DNA of 64,000 nucleotides. It comes from Phyllobacterium sp. 21LDTY02-6 (GTDB taxonomy: Bacteria > Pseudomonadota > Alphaproteobacteria > Rhizobiales > Rhizobiaceae). A model generated the notes under the pieces. It was not told where the DNA came from and did not search any database. It saw only the letters and a list, made by a program, of their open reading frames with translations. The stretch covers positions 248,001 to 312,000 of the forward strand of contig NZ_JAMJWD020000005.1 in assembly GCF_023554255.2 (NCBI RefSeq), in the 5' to 3' direction. Shown one piece after another: positions 1 through 9,602 of the stretch (the stretch's first letter is position 1; the number at the start of each line of letters is the position of its first letter). A program made the position numbers and the translations under genes.

Positions 1-64
1 AAAACCAAGAGCGAGTATGGAAAAGAGTGTCTTAAGCATAGTTGGCTCCGTTTAAGTTGAAAGT

Positions 65-838
65 TCAGATGGCGGTAAAGTCTTCCCGGCGCGTGGCCCA
101 GCCTGTGACGCGCCGCTCTACGAACGAGAAGGCGACGTAGAGAAGCATGCCAAGCATTGCGAGTATGAACAGGCCTGCAAAAACGAGCGGCACGTCAAAG
201 TTTGAAGATGCCGTCATCATGACGTTGCCAATCCCCTTGTTGGAGGCAACCGTTTCAGACAGTACACTGCCAACGAAAGCGAACGTGACGGCAATCTTCA
301 GCGAGGCAAAGAAGAATGGCATGGTGCGGGGGAGGCCGACATTCCATAGGATATCGAGCTTGCTCGCACCCAGCGACTTCAGCACGTCTTCCAGTTCCGG
401 CTCAGTAGTGGCCAAACCCGTGGCGATATTGACGACGATCGGAAAGAAGCACATCACCAATGCGGTGAGAATTGCCGGAACTGAACCGGAACCGAACCAG
501 AGCACAAAAATCGGCACGACCGCTACTTTTGGAATTGAGGAAAAGCCAATGAGCAGCGGATAGAGCGTATCGTAGGCCGTGCGCGAAATTCCAATCCCGG
601 CGCCAATGAGAACGCCAACGGTAACGCCAAGCAGAAAGCCGCTCATCGTCGTCCACAATGTCTGGACGATATGCGGCCAAAGCACTCCAAAACGGCTGAT
701 CAGGGTCTCCATCACCTGGGTCGGGCGTGGAAGGACCAGATCTGAAACCTGCATCGAAAGGCAAAGCACTTCCCAAAGCAGGAAGAAGCCAAAGATGAGG
801 AAGGCTGCCGAGAGGCGCCGGCGCAGCTCATAGGTCAT
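65..838 (-). CDS. ABC transporter permease, NitT/TauT (SsuC/ThiX-like) family
   Basis: This 257-residue inner-membrane protein has about six hydrophobic helices and the BPD_transp_1 coupling loop (EAA motif) around ELEDVLKSLGASKLDILW...P, which docks on the ATPase. Length and loop fit permeases of the nitrate/taurine/sulfonate/thiamine-precursor class. It starts 3 nt after the stop of the ATPase gene, so the two are co-transcribed. No periplasmic receptor gene is visible; it may lie in the unseen DNA beyond position 1. The nearby amidohydrolase suggests a small nitrogenous (heterocyclic or amide) substrate, which is inference. Confidence 0.9.
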   Translation of the reverse strand: MTYELRRRLSAAFLIFGFFLLWEVLCLSMQVSDLVLPRPTQVMETLISRFGVLWPHIVQTLWTTMSGFLLGVTVGVLIGAGIGISRTAYDTLYPLLIGFSSIPKVAVVPIFVLWFGSGSVPAILTALVMCFFPIVVNIATGLATTEPELEDVLKSLGASKLDILWNVGLPRTMPFFFASLKIAVTFAFVGSVLSETVASNKGIGNVMMTASSNFDVPLVFAGLFILAMLGMLLYVAFSFVERRVTGWATRREDFTAI

Positions 839-841
839 GGA

Positions 842-1681
842 TCAGGCTTCCTCAATGACGGTGTCAGTGCGGCTACGGGTAATCAGCTCACGCAGGCGCT
901 GATTAAGCGCTACAAAATCTGCCTCGAATGTCTTCTCGATCGTGCGCGGGCGAGGGAAATCAACACCTCTGTCGTCAACGATGCGTCCGGGGCGGGCACT
1001 CATCACGCATATGCGTGTGGCCAAAAAACCGGCTTCCTTGAGATCATGAGTAACGAGAAGAACTGTTTGTTTATGTTTCAGCCAGAGCGACTGCATCGTG
1101 CCCCAGAGTTCCTCGCGGGTAAATTGGTCCAGTGCACCGAAGGGCTCATCGAGGAGCAGGAGGCGCGGCTCATGCACAAGCGCGCGACAAAGATTGGCCC
1201 GTTGAAGCATGCCGCCGGATAGTTGCCAGGGATAGCTGTTGGCAAAGCGTTCAAGACCGACATCCCTGAGCAGCGCATGGACACGATCCCTGTATTCGCT
1301 ATTCTTCTTTAAGCGGTAGTCAGCTCTGAACGGACGGACAATCTTCAGTGGCAGCATCACATTTCGTTCAATCGTTAACCAGGGCAGCATCGTTGGGTTC
1401 TGGAAAGCCATGCCGATCCGCAGTGCCTTTGCACTTACTTCCTTGCCACCAACGATTACGGCACCCCGGCTCGGTTGAAGCAGGCCGCCTGCCAGTTTCA
1501 AGATTGTCGACTTGCCGCAACCGGAAGGTCCGACGAGGGCGACGAACTCACCCTCATTGATGCGCAGTGTCGTCTCCTGCAGCGCAGCTATCGCCTTGCT
1601 GCCACGTCCGAAGGATACGGCAGCCTGCGATAGTTCCACCGCAACCCTTGTTCGCTCATTGTGCATAGCAGCCCCTTTCAT
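842..1681 (-). CDS. ABC transporter ATP-binding protein, NitT/TauT family
   Basis: This 279-residue cytoplasmic ATPase powers the adjacent permease. Visible motifs are Walker A GPSGCGKST, the Q-loop region (AFQNPTMLPW), signature LSGGMLQR and Walker B RLLLLDEPFGALD. The first ATG (1681) sits directly behind GAGGAGGT, which is tight spacing; the ATG at 1666 (MHNERT) behind AAAGGGG is a plausible alternative start. It is divergent from the GntR gene at 1894, and the shared intergenic region carries a candidate operator. Confidence 0.9.
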   Translation of the reverse strand: MKGAAMHNERTRVAVELSQAAVSFGRGSKAIAALQETTLRINEGEFVALVGPSGCGKSTILKLAGGLLQPSRGAVIVGGKEVSAKALRIGMAFQNPTMLPWLTIERNVMLPLKIVRPFRADYRLKKNSEYRDRVHALLRDVGLERFANSYPWQLSGGMLQRANLCRALVHEPRLLLLDEPFGALDQFTREELWGTMQSLWLKHKQTVLLVTHDLKEAGFLATRICVMSARPGRIVDDRGVDFPRPRTIEKTFEADFVALNQRLRELITRSRTDTVIEEA

Positions 1682-1781
1682 ACCTCCTCAAAACTGCATG
1701 CAACAAATGTGCCAGATTCTAAATTAGCGATGATCGGCATAATCCAGAGCATTTTAACTGCGTACAAAAAGATATAATGAT

Positions 1782-1803
1782 TGCATGCATTTTATTTATG
1801 CAT
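1782..1803. promoter_or_regulatory. Candidate GntR operator between divergent genes
   Basis: The divergent intergenic region contains ATTGCATGCATTT, whose core TGCATGCA is palindromic, and a second ATGCAT exactly 13 bp further on (1785-1790 and 1798-1803). A near match, ATTGTATGCACTT on the minus strand, lies at 3088-3100 in front of the amidohydrolase gene. Shared sites fit one GntR regulator (1894-2598) controlling both promoters. Confidence 0.4.
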
Positions 1804-1893
1804 TCTAGAAAAATGTGCCTTAAAATAGTGCACGATTGCGAGTTGAAAACCTGACACAGCTCGCATATCCAGATCAGGTACCAAGAGGAAAAC

Positions 1894-2598
1894 ATGACAG
1901 TAAAAAAACGTTCGGGAAAAGACGAGGGAGACCGCGTAGCCGGAATTTGTACTGCACTGCGCCGGGCAATCATCGAGCGTGCGCTTCTTCCTGGTGATCG
2001 GCTTCCGGAAGATGCGCTCGGAGAGCGCTTCGGCGTCAGCAGGACGATTGCCCGTCATGCGCTGGGCCAACTGGCTGCCGAAGGTCTTGTCGACCTTCGG
2101 CGCAACAGAATAGCGGTTGTCGCGATTCCGACCTTCGAGGACACACGTGACATCTTTGATATCCGTGTGGATCTCGAGCGCCAAGTGGTACGGCATCTGG
2201 CTGGCAAGCTTAACGATACCCAGACCAAGCAGCTGAAGGCAATCATCGAAGCCGAGCATGAAGCGCGCCACGGTGCGGAAGGTACGTCCATTCGACTGGC
2301 GACGGAGTTCCACGTACGGCTCGCCGAAATGACGGGCAAACCGATCCTCATTCGCTACGTCACCGAGATCTGCTATCGGGCCGCGCTCGCTCTGGCAGCA
2401 TTTGGCCGCCCGCACTCTTCCGAGTGCGCTATCAGCGAACATCTTGAGCTAGTTGATATTATTAGCACCGGACCTGCGGAAAAAGCGGCAGCTATGATGA
2501 AGGATCATCTGGAGGCGGTAGCTTCCCGTGCGCTGCTGCAACGATCCGGGGGGCGAAGTCGCGGGTTGATGGACATTTTAGCGCCCTATGCAGAATAA
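1894..2598 (+). CDS. GntR-family transcriptional regulator with FCD domain
   Basis: This 234-residue regulator has an N-terminal winged helix-turn-helix (roughly residues 12-75, with GDRLPEDALGERFGVSRTIARHALGQLAAEGLV) followed by an all-helical FCD effector domain. FCD domains bind small carboxylates, often with a metal. The start has the upstream sequence CCAAGAGGAAAAC before ATG 1894. It is divergent from the ABC operon and upstream of the amidohydrolase, so it is the likely local regulator of module 1. The effector is unknown. Confidence 0.88.
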   Translation: MTVKKRSGKDEGDRVAGICTALRRAIIERALLPGDRLPEDALGERFGVSRTIARHALGQLAAEGLVDLRRNRIAVVAIPTFEDTRDIFDIRVDLERQVVRHLAGKLNDTQTKQLKAIIEAEHEARHGAEGTSIRLATEFHVRLAEMTGKPILIRYVTEICYRAALALAAFGRPHSSECAISEHLELVDIISTGPAEKAAAMMKDHLEAVASRALLQRSGGRSRGLMDILAPYAE

Positions 2599-2652
2599 GG
2601 CTGACGGATAGAGACACGAGCCCAGAGATATTTTGGCCGTGAGGGGGACTGT

Positions 2653-3051
2653 TCAGCGTGCAATGGAGGGGTCAAGTATCCATTCGGCACTATCGTTCCA
2701 GACGTCCGTTTCCACGATCAATCCGTCACGCACAACAAACCGGTCAATGTAACGATTGTTGCTGAAGGGTGTTCCGTCAGGCCAGGCCCCATAAAGATAG
2801 CCGAGGCTGTAGATGATGGTTTCCGCTTTTCCCGGCACGACATCGTAACGTTCAATCTGCTTTTTTACCCATTGATATCGCTCGCCATTGAATCCTGTGG
2901 GGCCGCCGGGCGTCTCGAACAGGCGATTGCCCGTGAAGCGGCAGATAAACCCCGGTGCCACATATTTTTCTGCCCGAACAGGATCCGGAGCCATTGTAGC
3001 ATCGAGATATTCCTTCACGGCCTGAAGATCGCGCTGCGCCATCGTGTCCAT
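2653..3051 (-). CDS. SnoaL-like / NTF2-fold protein
   Basis: This 132-residue protein has the NTF2-like pattern seen in SnoaL-type polyketide cyclases and small enzyme accessory proteins: an N-terminal helix (AVKEYLDA), then a curved sheet containing YIDRFVVRDGLIVETDVWNDSAEW near the C terminus. ATG 3051 is preferred because GGGAGAA lies 5 nt upstream; a TTG one codon earlier is possible. It is divergent from the amidohydrolase with only 54 nt between starts, so the two probably share control. It may act on or bind the same compound. No catalytic assignment is possible. Confidence 0.7.
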   Translation of the reverse strand: MDTMAQRDLQAVKEYLDATMAPDPVRAEKYVAPGFICRFTGNRLFETPGGPTGFNGERYQWVKKQIERYDVVPGKAETIIYSLGYLYGAWPDGTPFSNNRYIDRFVVRDGLIVETDVWNDSAEWILDPSIAR

Positions 3052-3087
3052 CAAATTCTCCCGCAGTGTTGCCAGTATCTCGCTCGA

Positions 3088-3101
3088 AGTGCATACAATT
3101 A
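3088..3101. promoter_or_regulatory. Candidate second GntR operator
   Basis: On the minus strand this reads ATTGTATGCACTT, differing at two positions from ATTGCATGCATTT in the 1682-1893 intergenic region. It lies between the divergent SnoaL-like and amidohydrolase genes, where an operator would control both. Confidence 0.35.
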
Positions 3102-3105
3102 TCCT

Positions 3106-4374
3106 ATGCTTAAATCATCCCGGATTGCAACTATGGCTTCCTCGAACTCCGTCGATCTCGTTCTGCGCAATGCCCGTGTTAGAGGCCACCCGTTCGTACA
3201 GGATATTGTCATTACGGATGGATGGATAACATCGATCGGCTCAGCATCGGCATCAACTGCTGCAATCGAGGAAGACCTTGCAGGACGCTTGGTGTTTCCG
3301 GGCCTAGTTGATACCCATATCCACCTAGACAAATCCTGTCTCCTGTGCCGATGTCGCCAGACGGATAGCGGGCTCAAGGGAGCAATTGCTGCCGTTTCCC
3401 GTCTAAAGCAGGAGTTCACTGTTGAGGATGTATATGCACGCGGCGCGCGAACCATCGAGATGGCAATCGGTCAGGGGACAATGCATATGCGTGCGCATGT
3501 CGAGGTCGACCCAAGGGTGGGATTGCGCAGCTTCGAAGCAATGAAGCAGCTTAAAATCGATTACGCCTTCGCACTTGATCTTGCCATCTGCGTCTTTCCA
3601 CAAGAGGGTCTGACCAATGACCCGGGTACTGAAGCTCTTCTCGAGGTGGCCCTGTCACAGGGCGCCGATCTGCTTGGCGGTTGTCCTTACACTGATTCCG
3701 CCCCTTCGTTTCAAATGGAACGGTTGTTCGCGATGGCGGTGGAGCACGATGTGGATCTTGATTTCCATCTCGATTTCGATCTCGAACCGGGCGGGTCTCA
3801 CCTGGAGGAAATCTGTAATCGCACAGAGGCCGCCGGATGGCAGGGACGTGTAGCGGTCGGACATGCGACCAAACTCGCAGCAATGGGTGACGAACAGCTC
3901 AAGCGGCTTACAACCCGGCTTGCCGCAGCAGGCGTCGCCGTTACAGCCCTGCCATCCACCGACCTTTATCTAAACGGCAGGGAACAGCAGTTTCGCGCAG
4001 CGCGCGGTGTTGCGCCAATTCATTTTCTGGCTGAACGAGGAGTTACAGTTTCAGTGGCAACGAATAACGTTCTCAACCCCTTCACCCCCTATGGTGATGC
4101 CTCGCTGATACGAATGGCTAATCTCTATGCCAACGTCATGCATATCGGCCCAGAAGAGTTTCCACGTTGCTTCGATATGATCAGCACAGATGCTGCCCGG
4201 CTGATGCGGATCCCGAATTATGGACTTTCTCCCGGGAACAGGGCCGATATCATCGTCCTTGACACCACTGATGAAATAGAGGCTTTCGGAGGATTGGCAT
4301 CTCCATTGATGGGTTTCAAGCGCGGTCAAAAAAGTTTCGTTCGCCCTGCTGCCCACATTTTTAAACCAGGTTAA
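3106..4374 (+). CDS. Cytosine-deaminase-like metal-dependent amidohydrolase
   Basis: This roughly 422-residue TIM-barrel hydrolase belongs to the cytosine deaminase / isopropylammelide amidohydrolase branch of the amidohydrolase superfamily. It shows VDTHIHLDK (metal-binding HxH), a mid-barrel DFHLDFD segment and VAVGHATKL with the third histidine. Where cytosine deaminases usually have an SDN or HDD motif carrying the catalytic aspartate, this protein reads ATNNVLNPF, so that aspartate appears to be asparagine. The reaction is probably hydrolysis or deamination of an N-heterocycle or amide, but the substrate is unknown. Start may be ATG 3106 or ATG 3133; neither has a clear ribosome site. 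A longer open frame extends upstream to 2872 across the SnoaL-like gene and is not credible. Confidence 0.82.
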   Translation: MLKSSRIATMASSNSVDLVLRNARVRGHPFVQDIVITDGWITSIGSASASTAAIEEDLAGRLVFPGLVDTHIHLDKSCLLCRCRQTDSGLKGAIAAVSRLKQEFTVEDVYARGARTIEMAIGQGTMHMRAHVEVDPRVGLRSFEAMKQLKIDYAFALDLAICVFPQEGLTNDPGTEALLEVALSQGADLLGGCPYTDSAPSFQMERLFAMAVEHDVDLDFHLDFDLEPGGSHLEEICNRTEAAGWQGRVAVGHATKLAAMGDEQLKRLTTRLAAAGVAVTALPSTDLYLNGREQQFRAARGVAPIHFLAERGVTVSVATNNVLNPFTPYGDASLIRMANLYANVMHIGPEEFPRCFDMISTDAARLMRIPNYGLSPGNRADIIVLDTTDEIEAFGGLASPLMGFKRGQKSFVRPAAHIFKPG

Positions 4375-4906
4375 ACCTAAGGAAATCTGATTCAGGTATG
4401 CGATCGTTCCTGGTCTCAGGGAGGAACGCCGCTCGTCTTCAGCGGAGAATTATCGATGTTCGAAGGCCGTCGTTTCGACAAAATCCGGTGTTCAGCGGTA
4501 AGCTGAGCTCCCTCCTAACCGATTTTTGCAACACATCCGTTAGAGCCCCACTCCTGCGTACGCACTGCACGCGCCACCTGCGCAAGCATCGCCTGTTCGC
4601 CGGACTCCACCAGGCCATGCGGAGCCCAGCAAGCCGAGAGCTTGCATTCGACCACGCGGTCTATCGTTGATCTATTCGGCAGCGATTGCCAATGCGCTCG
4701 ATCGCGCTCTAGCGAGCAGAACTGCTCCCGCCAACGGATCGTACGCCAGATACCGTCGCGCAAACAGCAGGATGATGAGGCCCTTGAACATTGCGACTTC
4801 CCGGCGCGAAGTTCAACCTTTTCAATCTCACAATGGTAGTTTACGAAGAATTTGCAGAGCCATTAACGCCGGCAACGGCTGTAGCACCGCTGCCGGCCAA
4901 AATTGA
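4375..4906. other. 532-bp stretch without a recognisable gene
   Basis: Short open frames occur on both strands, but none starts with a ribosome site or gives a protein I can place in a family. The base composition resembles neighbouring coding DNA, so this may be an old decayed gene. A short inverted repeat (GTTCCT at about 4404, AGGAAC at about 4420) just after the amidohydrolase lacks a T run and is a weak terminator candidate. Confidence 0.3.
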
Positions 4907-5566
4907 TCAGGCGGGCCAGATCGACTGCAGTTTCTCCCCGGCCAATATGCGCTGTCTTGCGGCAGCTTCGTTCCTGCCCAGTTCGTCTGCCGCGTCGGCG
5001 ACATCATGCACCCGGTCCTTGGCGATGACGACGACACCGTCGATATCGGCGAAGATCACATCGCCCGGATTGATCACGACCCGGCCGAATTTCAATGGGA
5101 CCTGCGATTTCTTCGGCTCCTTCTTGCCGGTGACGCCGACAGGGCTCACTGCGGTGCCGAAGAGCGGATAGCCAAGCGCGCGGACCTGCGCCAGGTCGCG
5201 CACCGTTCCATTGACGATCGTCGCCGCCGCGCCGCGCGTCTTCGCCCCGGTGCTCATCAGTTCGCCCGAGCAGGCACCATCGGCACAGGATGCATCGCAG
5301 ACAAGAATTCCGCCTTCGGGCGTATTGTCGATGGCATTGTGATAGACATCCTGCGGCTCGCCCTTGCGATCGGACGGTTCGAACAGCACGGTCACGGCTG
5401 GCCCGCAGACGACCTCGCCGGCAGGCAGCGCGCCGAGCAGGGAGATTCCCTCGAGGTAGCCCCACAGGCCGAGATGTTCCATGCTGTCGTGGACATCGCC
5501 GGAGTACCATTTCTTCAGCCGCGAAATGGCTTCCCAGTCAGTGTCGGAATAGTTGAAATCAGGCAT
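4907..5566 (-). CDS. RraA-like / 4-hydroxy-4-methyl-2-oxoglutarate aldolase-like protein
   Basis: This 219-residue protein has the RraA/HMG-aldolase fold. The core GELMSTGAKTRGAAATIVNG followed by TVRDL carries the Arg-Asp pair that binds substrate and metal in HMG aldolases, followed by INPGDVIFADIDGVVVIAKDR. Members cleave branched or hydroxylated 2-oxo acids or decarboxylate oxaloacetate; RNase E inhibition is restricted to true RraA. Its ATG lies 8 nt inside the upstream GntR gene, indicating translational coupling. With the HpcH aldolase and SDR further on, it suggests breakdown of a hydroxy-oxo acid. Confidence 0.85.
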   Translation of the reverse strand: MPDFNYSDTDWEAISRLKKWYSGDVHDSMEHLGLWGYLEGISLLGALPAGEVVCGPAVTVLFEPSDRKGEPQDVYHNAIDNTPEGGILVCDASCADGACSGELMSTGAKTRGAAATIVNGTVRDLAQVRALGYPLFGTAVSPVGVTGKKEPKKSQVPLKFGRVVINPGDVIFADIDGVVVIAKDRVHDVADAADELGRNEAAARQRILAGEKLQSIWPA

Positions 5567-6320
5567 TCTTACCGTCCTTGTCCTTGCTGTTCTTTATGGC
5601 AACGCGCAGATAGGCCGCGCTATTGTCGATCTGTGCCCGCATGAGGGCCTTTGCACCTGCCTCGTCCCTGTTCTGGATCATGGCAAGAATATCCGCATGT
5701 TCGGCATAGGCCGCATCGAGCGATTTGCTCGGCACGCGGCTCGTCACTCGGATAACCTCGGTGATGAGACCATAGAGATTGTCGTAGAAAACCGAGAGAA
5801 TCTGGTTGCCGGTCGAGTGCACCAGTGCGAGATGGAATGCCGCGTCGGCCTCGGTAAAGCCCGAGAAATCGCCGCTGTCGCGCGCCTGCCGCATCGAGTC
5901 CAGCGCCGCCCGGACTTCATCGTCCACCGGATCTTCGCTGGCGGTCAGCAGTCCGACCACTTCCGTCTCGATCATGCGACGAACAACCATCAGTTGTAAC
6001 AAATATTCCGGGTCGCTCGAGAAAAGCTGTCTGACGGTTATGGCGAGGGTGCCGAGGAATTCGCCGACATCATCCCGCACCACCGTCGTCCGCTCCCCAT
6101 GCCGGCGTCGGACGAGCCCCTTGGTTTCAAGTATCTGTATTGCCTCACGGACGGAACGGGTGGATACGCCGAAATCGCGCGCGATCTCGCTCTCGGAAGG
6201 CAGGCGCTCACCGATCGCCAGCTCTCCCGACATGATCTGGGCTTCCAGCGAACTGGCCACCGAAGAATGTAGCCGGTCCCGGGACCGTCCCTGATCCGAG
6301 ATTCGCTCATTGGATATCAT
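5559..6320 (-). CDS. GntR/FadR-family transcriptional regulator
   Basis: This 253-residue regulator has an N-terminal winged HTH (about residues 15-85: GERLPSESEIARDFGVSTRSVREAIQILETKGLV) and a C-terminal FCD helical bundle containing TEADAAFHLALVHSTGN and a late AEHADILAMIQNRD helix with the metal-binding histidine typical of FCD. It overlaps the start of the RraA-like gene by 8 nt and is divergent from the ABC operon at 6583, with an operator-like dyad between them. It probably represses both arms until a pathway intermediate binds. Confidence 0.9.
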   Translation of the reverse strand: MISNERISDQGRSRDRLHSSVASSLEAQIMSGELAIGERLPSESEIARDFGVSTRSVREAIQILETKGLVRRRHGERTTVVRDDVGEFLGTLAITVRQLFSSDPEYLLQLMVVRRMIETEVVGLLTASEDPVDDEVRAALDSMRQARDSGDFSGFTEADAAFHLALVHSTGNQILSVFYDNLYGLITEVIRVTSRVPSKSLDAAYAEHADILAMIQNRDEAGAKALMRAQIDNSAAYLRVAIKNSKDKDGKNA

Positions 6321-6429
6321 GCATTCGCTCCCGCTGTTCCAGTCGATATTTCCAGCCTTTGCGGCAATGCCCTCGAAACTTCAACAGGCACTGGCTTGAC
6401 TGGTCACCCGACAAATTCGCCGAACTACA

Positions 6430-6465
6430 CTTGACTCATACTGATGTCATAAGTCATATGTCAAG
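6430..6465. promoter_or_regulatory. Candidate FadR-type operator region
   Basis: Between the divergent GntR gene and ABC operon lies CTTGAC (6430-6435) mirrored by GTCAAG (6460-6465). Inside is ATGTCATAAGTCAT (6444-6457), an imperfect dyad of GTCAT half-sites of the kind bound by FadR-type GntR proteins. Confidence 0.4.
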
Positions 6466-6582
6466 AGTGGCTCGACGTGACTGGGAGGTCTCGGAAGTAA
6501 CGGAGCCAGGGCGGCCATCATCAAATCGTCGCGAAACACCCGCGGCAGCAGGCGCCGGGAAGAAGGATCGGGAGGAGAAAAT

Positions 6583-7395
6583 ATGATCAGATCATTTGCG
6601 CGTCACACCATGGCCGTTCTCGGCCTTGTTGCTTTGCTTTCAACGCCCTTTGCCGCGGCACAGGCGCAGACCACGGCCGATATCGAAAAGAAGGGGACGG
6701 TCACCATCGGTGTTCTCACCGGCATCCCGCCCTATGACACGGTGGATGCTTCCGGCAATCCCGATGGGTTCATCGTCGACCTGGCTCGCGAGGCGGCCAA
6801 GGCTCTCGGCGTGCAACTCGCCGTCGTGCCCGTGAACAATGCATCGCGTGCGGCTGCACTCGAATCCGGCCGTGTCGATTTCCTGATCGCCCATATGACG
6901 GCGACGCCGGAGCGCGCGAAGACCTTTCTCATGACCAATCCCTACGGGGCCTATGAGATGCGGTTCGTGGCCGCCAAGGACATGAAGCTTACTTCGCTGG
7001 ACGACCTGAAGGGCAAACGCGTATCGGTGCCAAAGGGAAGCACGCAGGACGTCGCTGTCAGCGGCTACGGCATCGAGGGGCTGGAGGTCGTGCGCTTCGA
7101 CGACGACGCGCTGGCCATGCAGGCGCTCGTTTCGGGGCAGGTGGACGCCACCGCGGCGGTTGCCGCCGTCGCCAATGACGTCATCACCAAGCGCAGCCTC
7201 GACAATCTCGAAGTCAAGAACGACTTGCCCATCTTCACGCTCTACTGGTCCATGGCGACACGCAAGGATGCGACCGAACTCCACCAGTGGTTGAACAACT
7301 TCATCTACTACGCCGAAATCACTGGAAAGCTCGATGAGCTGCACAAGAAGTGGATCGGAATTCCGACGCCAGGCGGCAAGCTGCCGACATTCTGA
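6583..7395 (+). CDS. ABC transporter periplasmic receptor, polar amino-acid type
   Basis: This 270-residue type II receptor (SBP_bac_3) has a Sec signal peptide ending near FAAAQAQ, then the lobe pattern VTIGVLTGIPPYDTVDASGNPDGFIVDLAREAAKALG and a second-lobe LDDLKGKRVSVPKGST. It captures the substrate for the two permeases and ATPase that follow. ATG 6583 follows GGGAGGAGAAAAT. Family members bind amino acids, opines or small organic acids. The RraA- and HpcH-type aldolases nearby hint at an acidic substrate, which is inference. Confidence 0.9.
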   Translation: MIRSFARHTMAVLGLVALLSTPFAAAQAQTTADIEKKGTVTIGVLTGIPPYDTVDASGNPDGFIVDLAREAAKALGVQLAVVPVNNASRAAALESGRVDFLIAHMTATPERAKTFLMTNPYGAYEMRFVAAKDMKLTSLDDLKGKRVSVPKGSTQDVAVSGYGIEGLEVVRFDDDALAMQALVSGQVDATAAVAAVANDVITKRSLDNLEVKNDLPIFTLYWSMATRKDATELHQWLNNFIYYAEITGKLDELHKKWIGIPTPGGKLPTF

Positions 7396-7477
7396 CCGGG
7401 GGCGGCGCGCAGATGATGGCGCGCCCGACGGTCGGCGGGGCAGAAAGCACCGCCGGCCGGCTGTAGCAGGAGGCATC

Positions 7478-8197
7478 ATGGCTTATGAAATGAACTTTGC
7501 GCCGGTATTCGCCCGAACGCCGGAGCTCGTCAGCGGTACGATCGACACGATCACGCTGTCCGCCCAATCCATCGCGGTCGGGCTGGTGATCGGCCTCGCC
7601 GTGGCATTGCTGAGGGTGGACGGGCCGAAATGGAGCGCGGTGTTCGGTGCGGCCTATGTCGAAGCCTTCCGCAACACGCCGCTATTGGTGCAATTGTTCC
7701 TGCTGTTCTTCGGGCTGCCCTATATCGGCTTTCGCCTGAGCGCCGATCACGCGGCGATCCTTGCGATCTCGCTCAATCTCGGCGCCTATTCGGCGGAGAT
7801 ATTCCGCGCCGGCCTTCTGGCGATCCCGAAGACGCAGATCGAGGCCGGCCTTGCGCTGGGCCTGTCGCGATTGCAGGTGATGCGCTATGTCGTCATCATA
7901 CCGGCGCTGCGGATCATCTATCCGGCGCTGACCGGCCAGCTTACGCTCACGCTGCTCGGAACCTCGATCGCTTCGGCCATATCCGCGACGGAATTGACGC
8001 TCGCGGGCGCTAAGATCGAATCGCAGACATTCCGCAGTCTCGAGACCTTCCTCGTTCTCGCCGCCATCTATATCGGCATCACCTTTGCGTTCCGCCTGCT
8101 CTACTGGCTGGTCGGATTGTGGCTGTTCCGCCGCCGCACGCCGCCAGCAGGTTCGGCCACTGCAACACTCACTTTACCGCGCGAGGTGGAATCATGA
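7478..8197 (+). CDS. Amino-acid-type ABC transporter permease 1
   Basis: This 239-residue HisM/GlnP-type membrane protein has about five helices and the loop EAFRNTPLLVQLFLLFFGLP, typical of polar amino-acid permeases. The EAA segment IEAGLALGLSRLQVMRYVVIIPAL follows. ATG 7478 is chosen because AGCAGGAGGCATC precedes it; an open frame reaching 7334 would overlap the receptor gene. It forms a heteromeric channel with the next permease. Confidence 0.9.
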   Translation: MAYEMNFAPVFARTPELVSGTIDTITLSAQSIAVGLVIGLAVALLRVDGPKWSAVFGAAYVEAFRNTPLLVQLFLLFFGLPYIGFRLSADHAAILAISLNLGAYSAEIFRAGLLAIPKTQIEAGLALGLSRLQVMRYVVIIPALRIIYPALTGQLTLTLLGTSIASAISATELTLAGAKIESQTFRSLETFLVLAAIYIGITFAFRLLYWLVGLWLFRRRTPPAGSATATLTLPREVES

Positions 8198-8830
8198 TCC
8201 AGTCCTTCGGTTGGTCGAGCGTCGGGTTCCTCTGGAACGGATTGATCTGGACGGTAGGCCTTTCCCTGTGCACCTTCGTCTGCGGCGGCATTTTTGGCCT
8301 CATCTTTGCGGTCGGCCGGGCGCTTGGCCCACGCTGGCTGCAAGTCATCATCGCCGGCTATATCCAGCTGATCCAGGCGACACCACTGCTCATTCTGGTA
8401 TTCCTGGCATTTTACGGGCTGAGCTTTGCCGGTTTCTACTTTCCGCCGCTTGCCGCCGCCGCGATCTCGCTGACGATCTATTCGACCGCCTTCCTCGCCG
8501 ATATCTGGAGGGGCTGTATCGAAGCCATCCCGGCCACCCAGTGGGAGGCCGCGGACGCACTCGCGCTCAGCCGCACGCAACGATTGCGCTATGTGATCCT
8601 GCCTCAGGCATTCCGCATCGCGCTCGGCCCGACCGTCGGCTTCATGGTGCAGATCGTGAAGAATACATCCGTGACGGCCCTCATCGGCTTCGTGGAACTG
8701 ACCCGCGCAGGGCAGTTGCTCAATAACATGACATTCCAGCCCTTCCACGTCTTCCTGACGGTCGCCGCGATGTATTTCCTCGTGTGCTTCCCCTTGTCGT
8801 GGTGGAGCGAGAGATTGAAGGAGAGAAAGC

Positions 8831-8850
<20 letters not shown>
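8194..8850 (+). CDS. Amino-acid-type ABC transporter permease 2
   Basis: This 218-residue partner permease starts in an ATGA overlap with permease 1. It shows the QATPLLILVFLAFYGL segment and the EAA loop WEAADALALSRTQRLRYVILPQAFR. Like HisQ/HisM or GlnP pairs, the two form the membrane channel. Its end overlaps the ATPase gene by 20 nt. Confidence 0.9.
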
Positions 8851-9562
<712 letters not shown>

Positions 9563-9602
9563 GCCGCACAATTCATGACATGCAAATCCAAGGAGATGAC
9601 AA

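Noticed and set aside
2872-3105. N-terminal extension of the amidohydrolase
   Set aside because: It overlaps the SnoaL-like gene on the other strand, and family homology begins only after 3133.
4515-4906. Possible transposase or enzyme remnant in the 4375-4906 gap
   Set aside because: No conserved DDE, recombinase or enzyme motif could be found on either strand, and no terminal repeats are visible.
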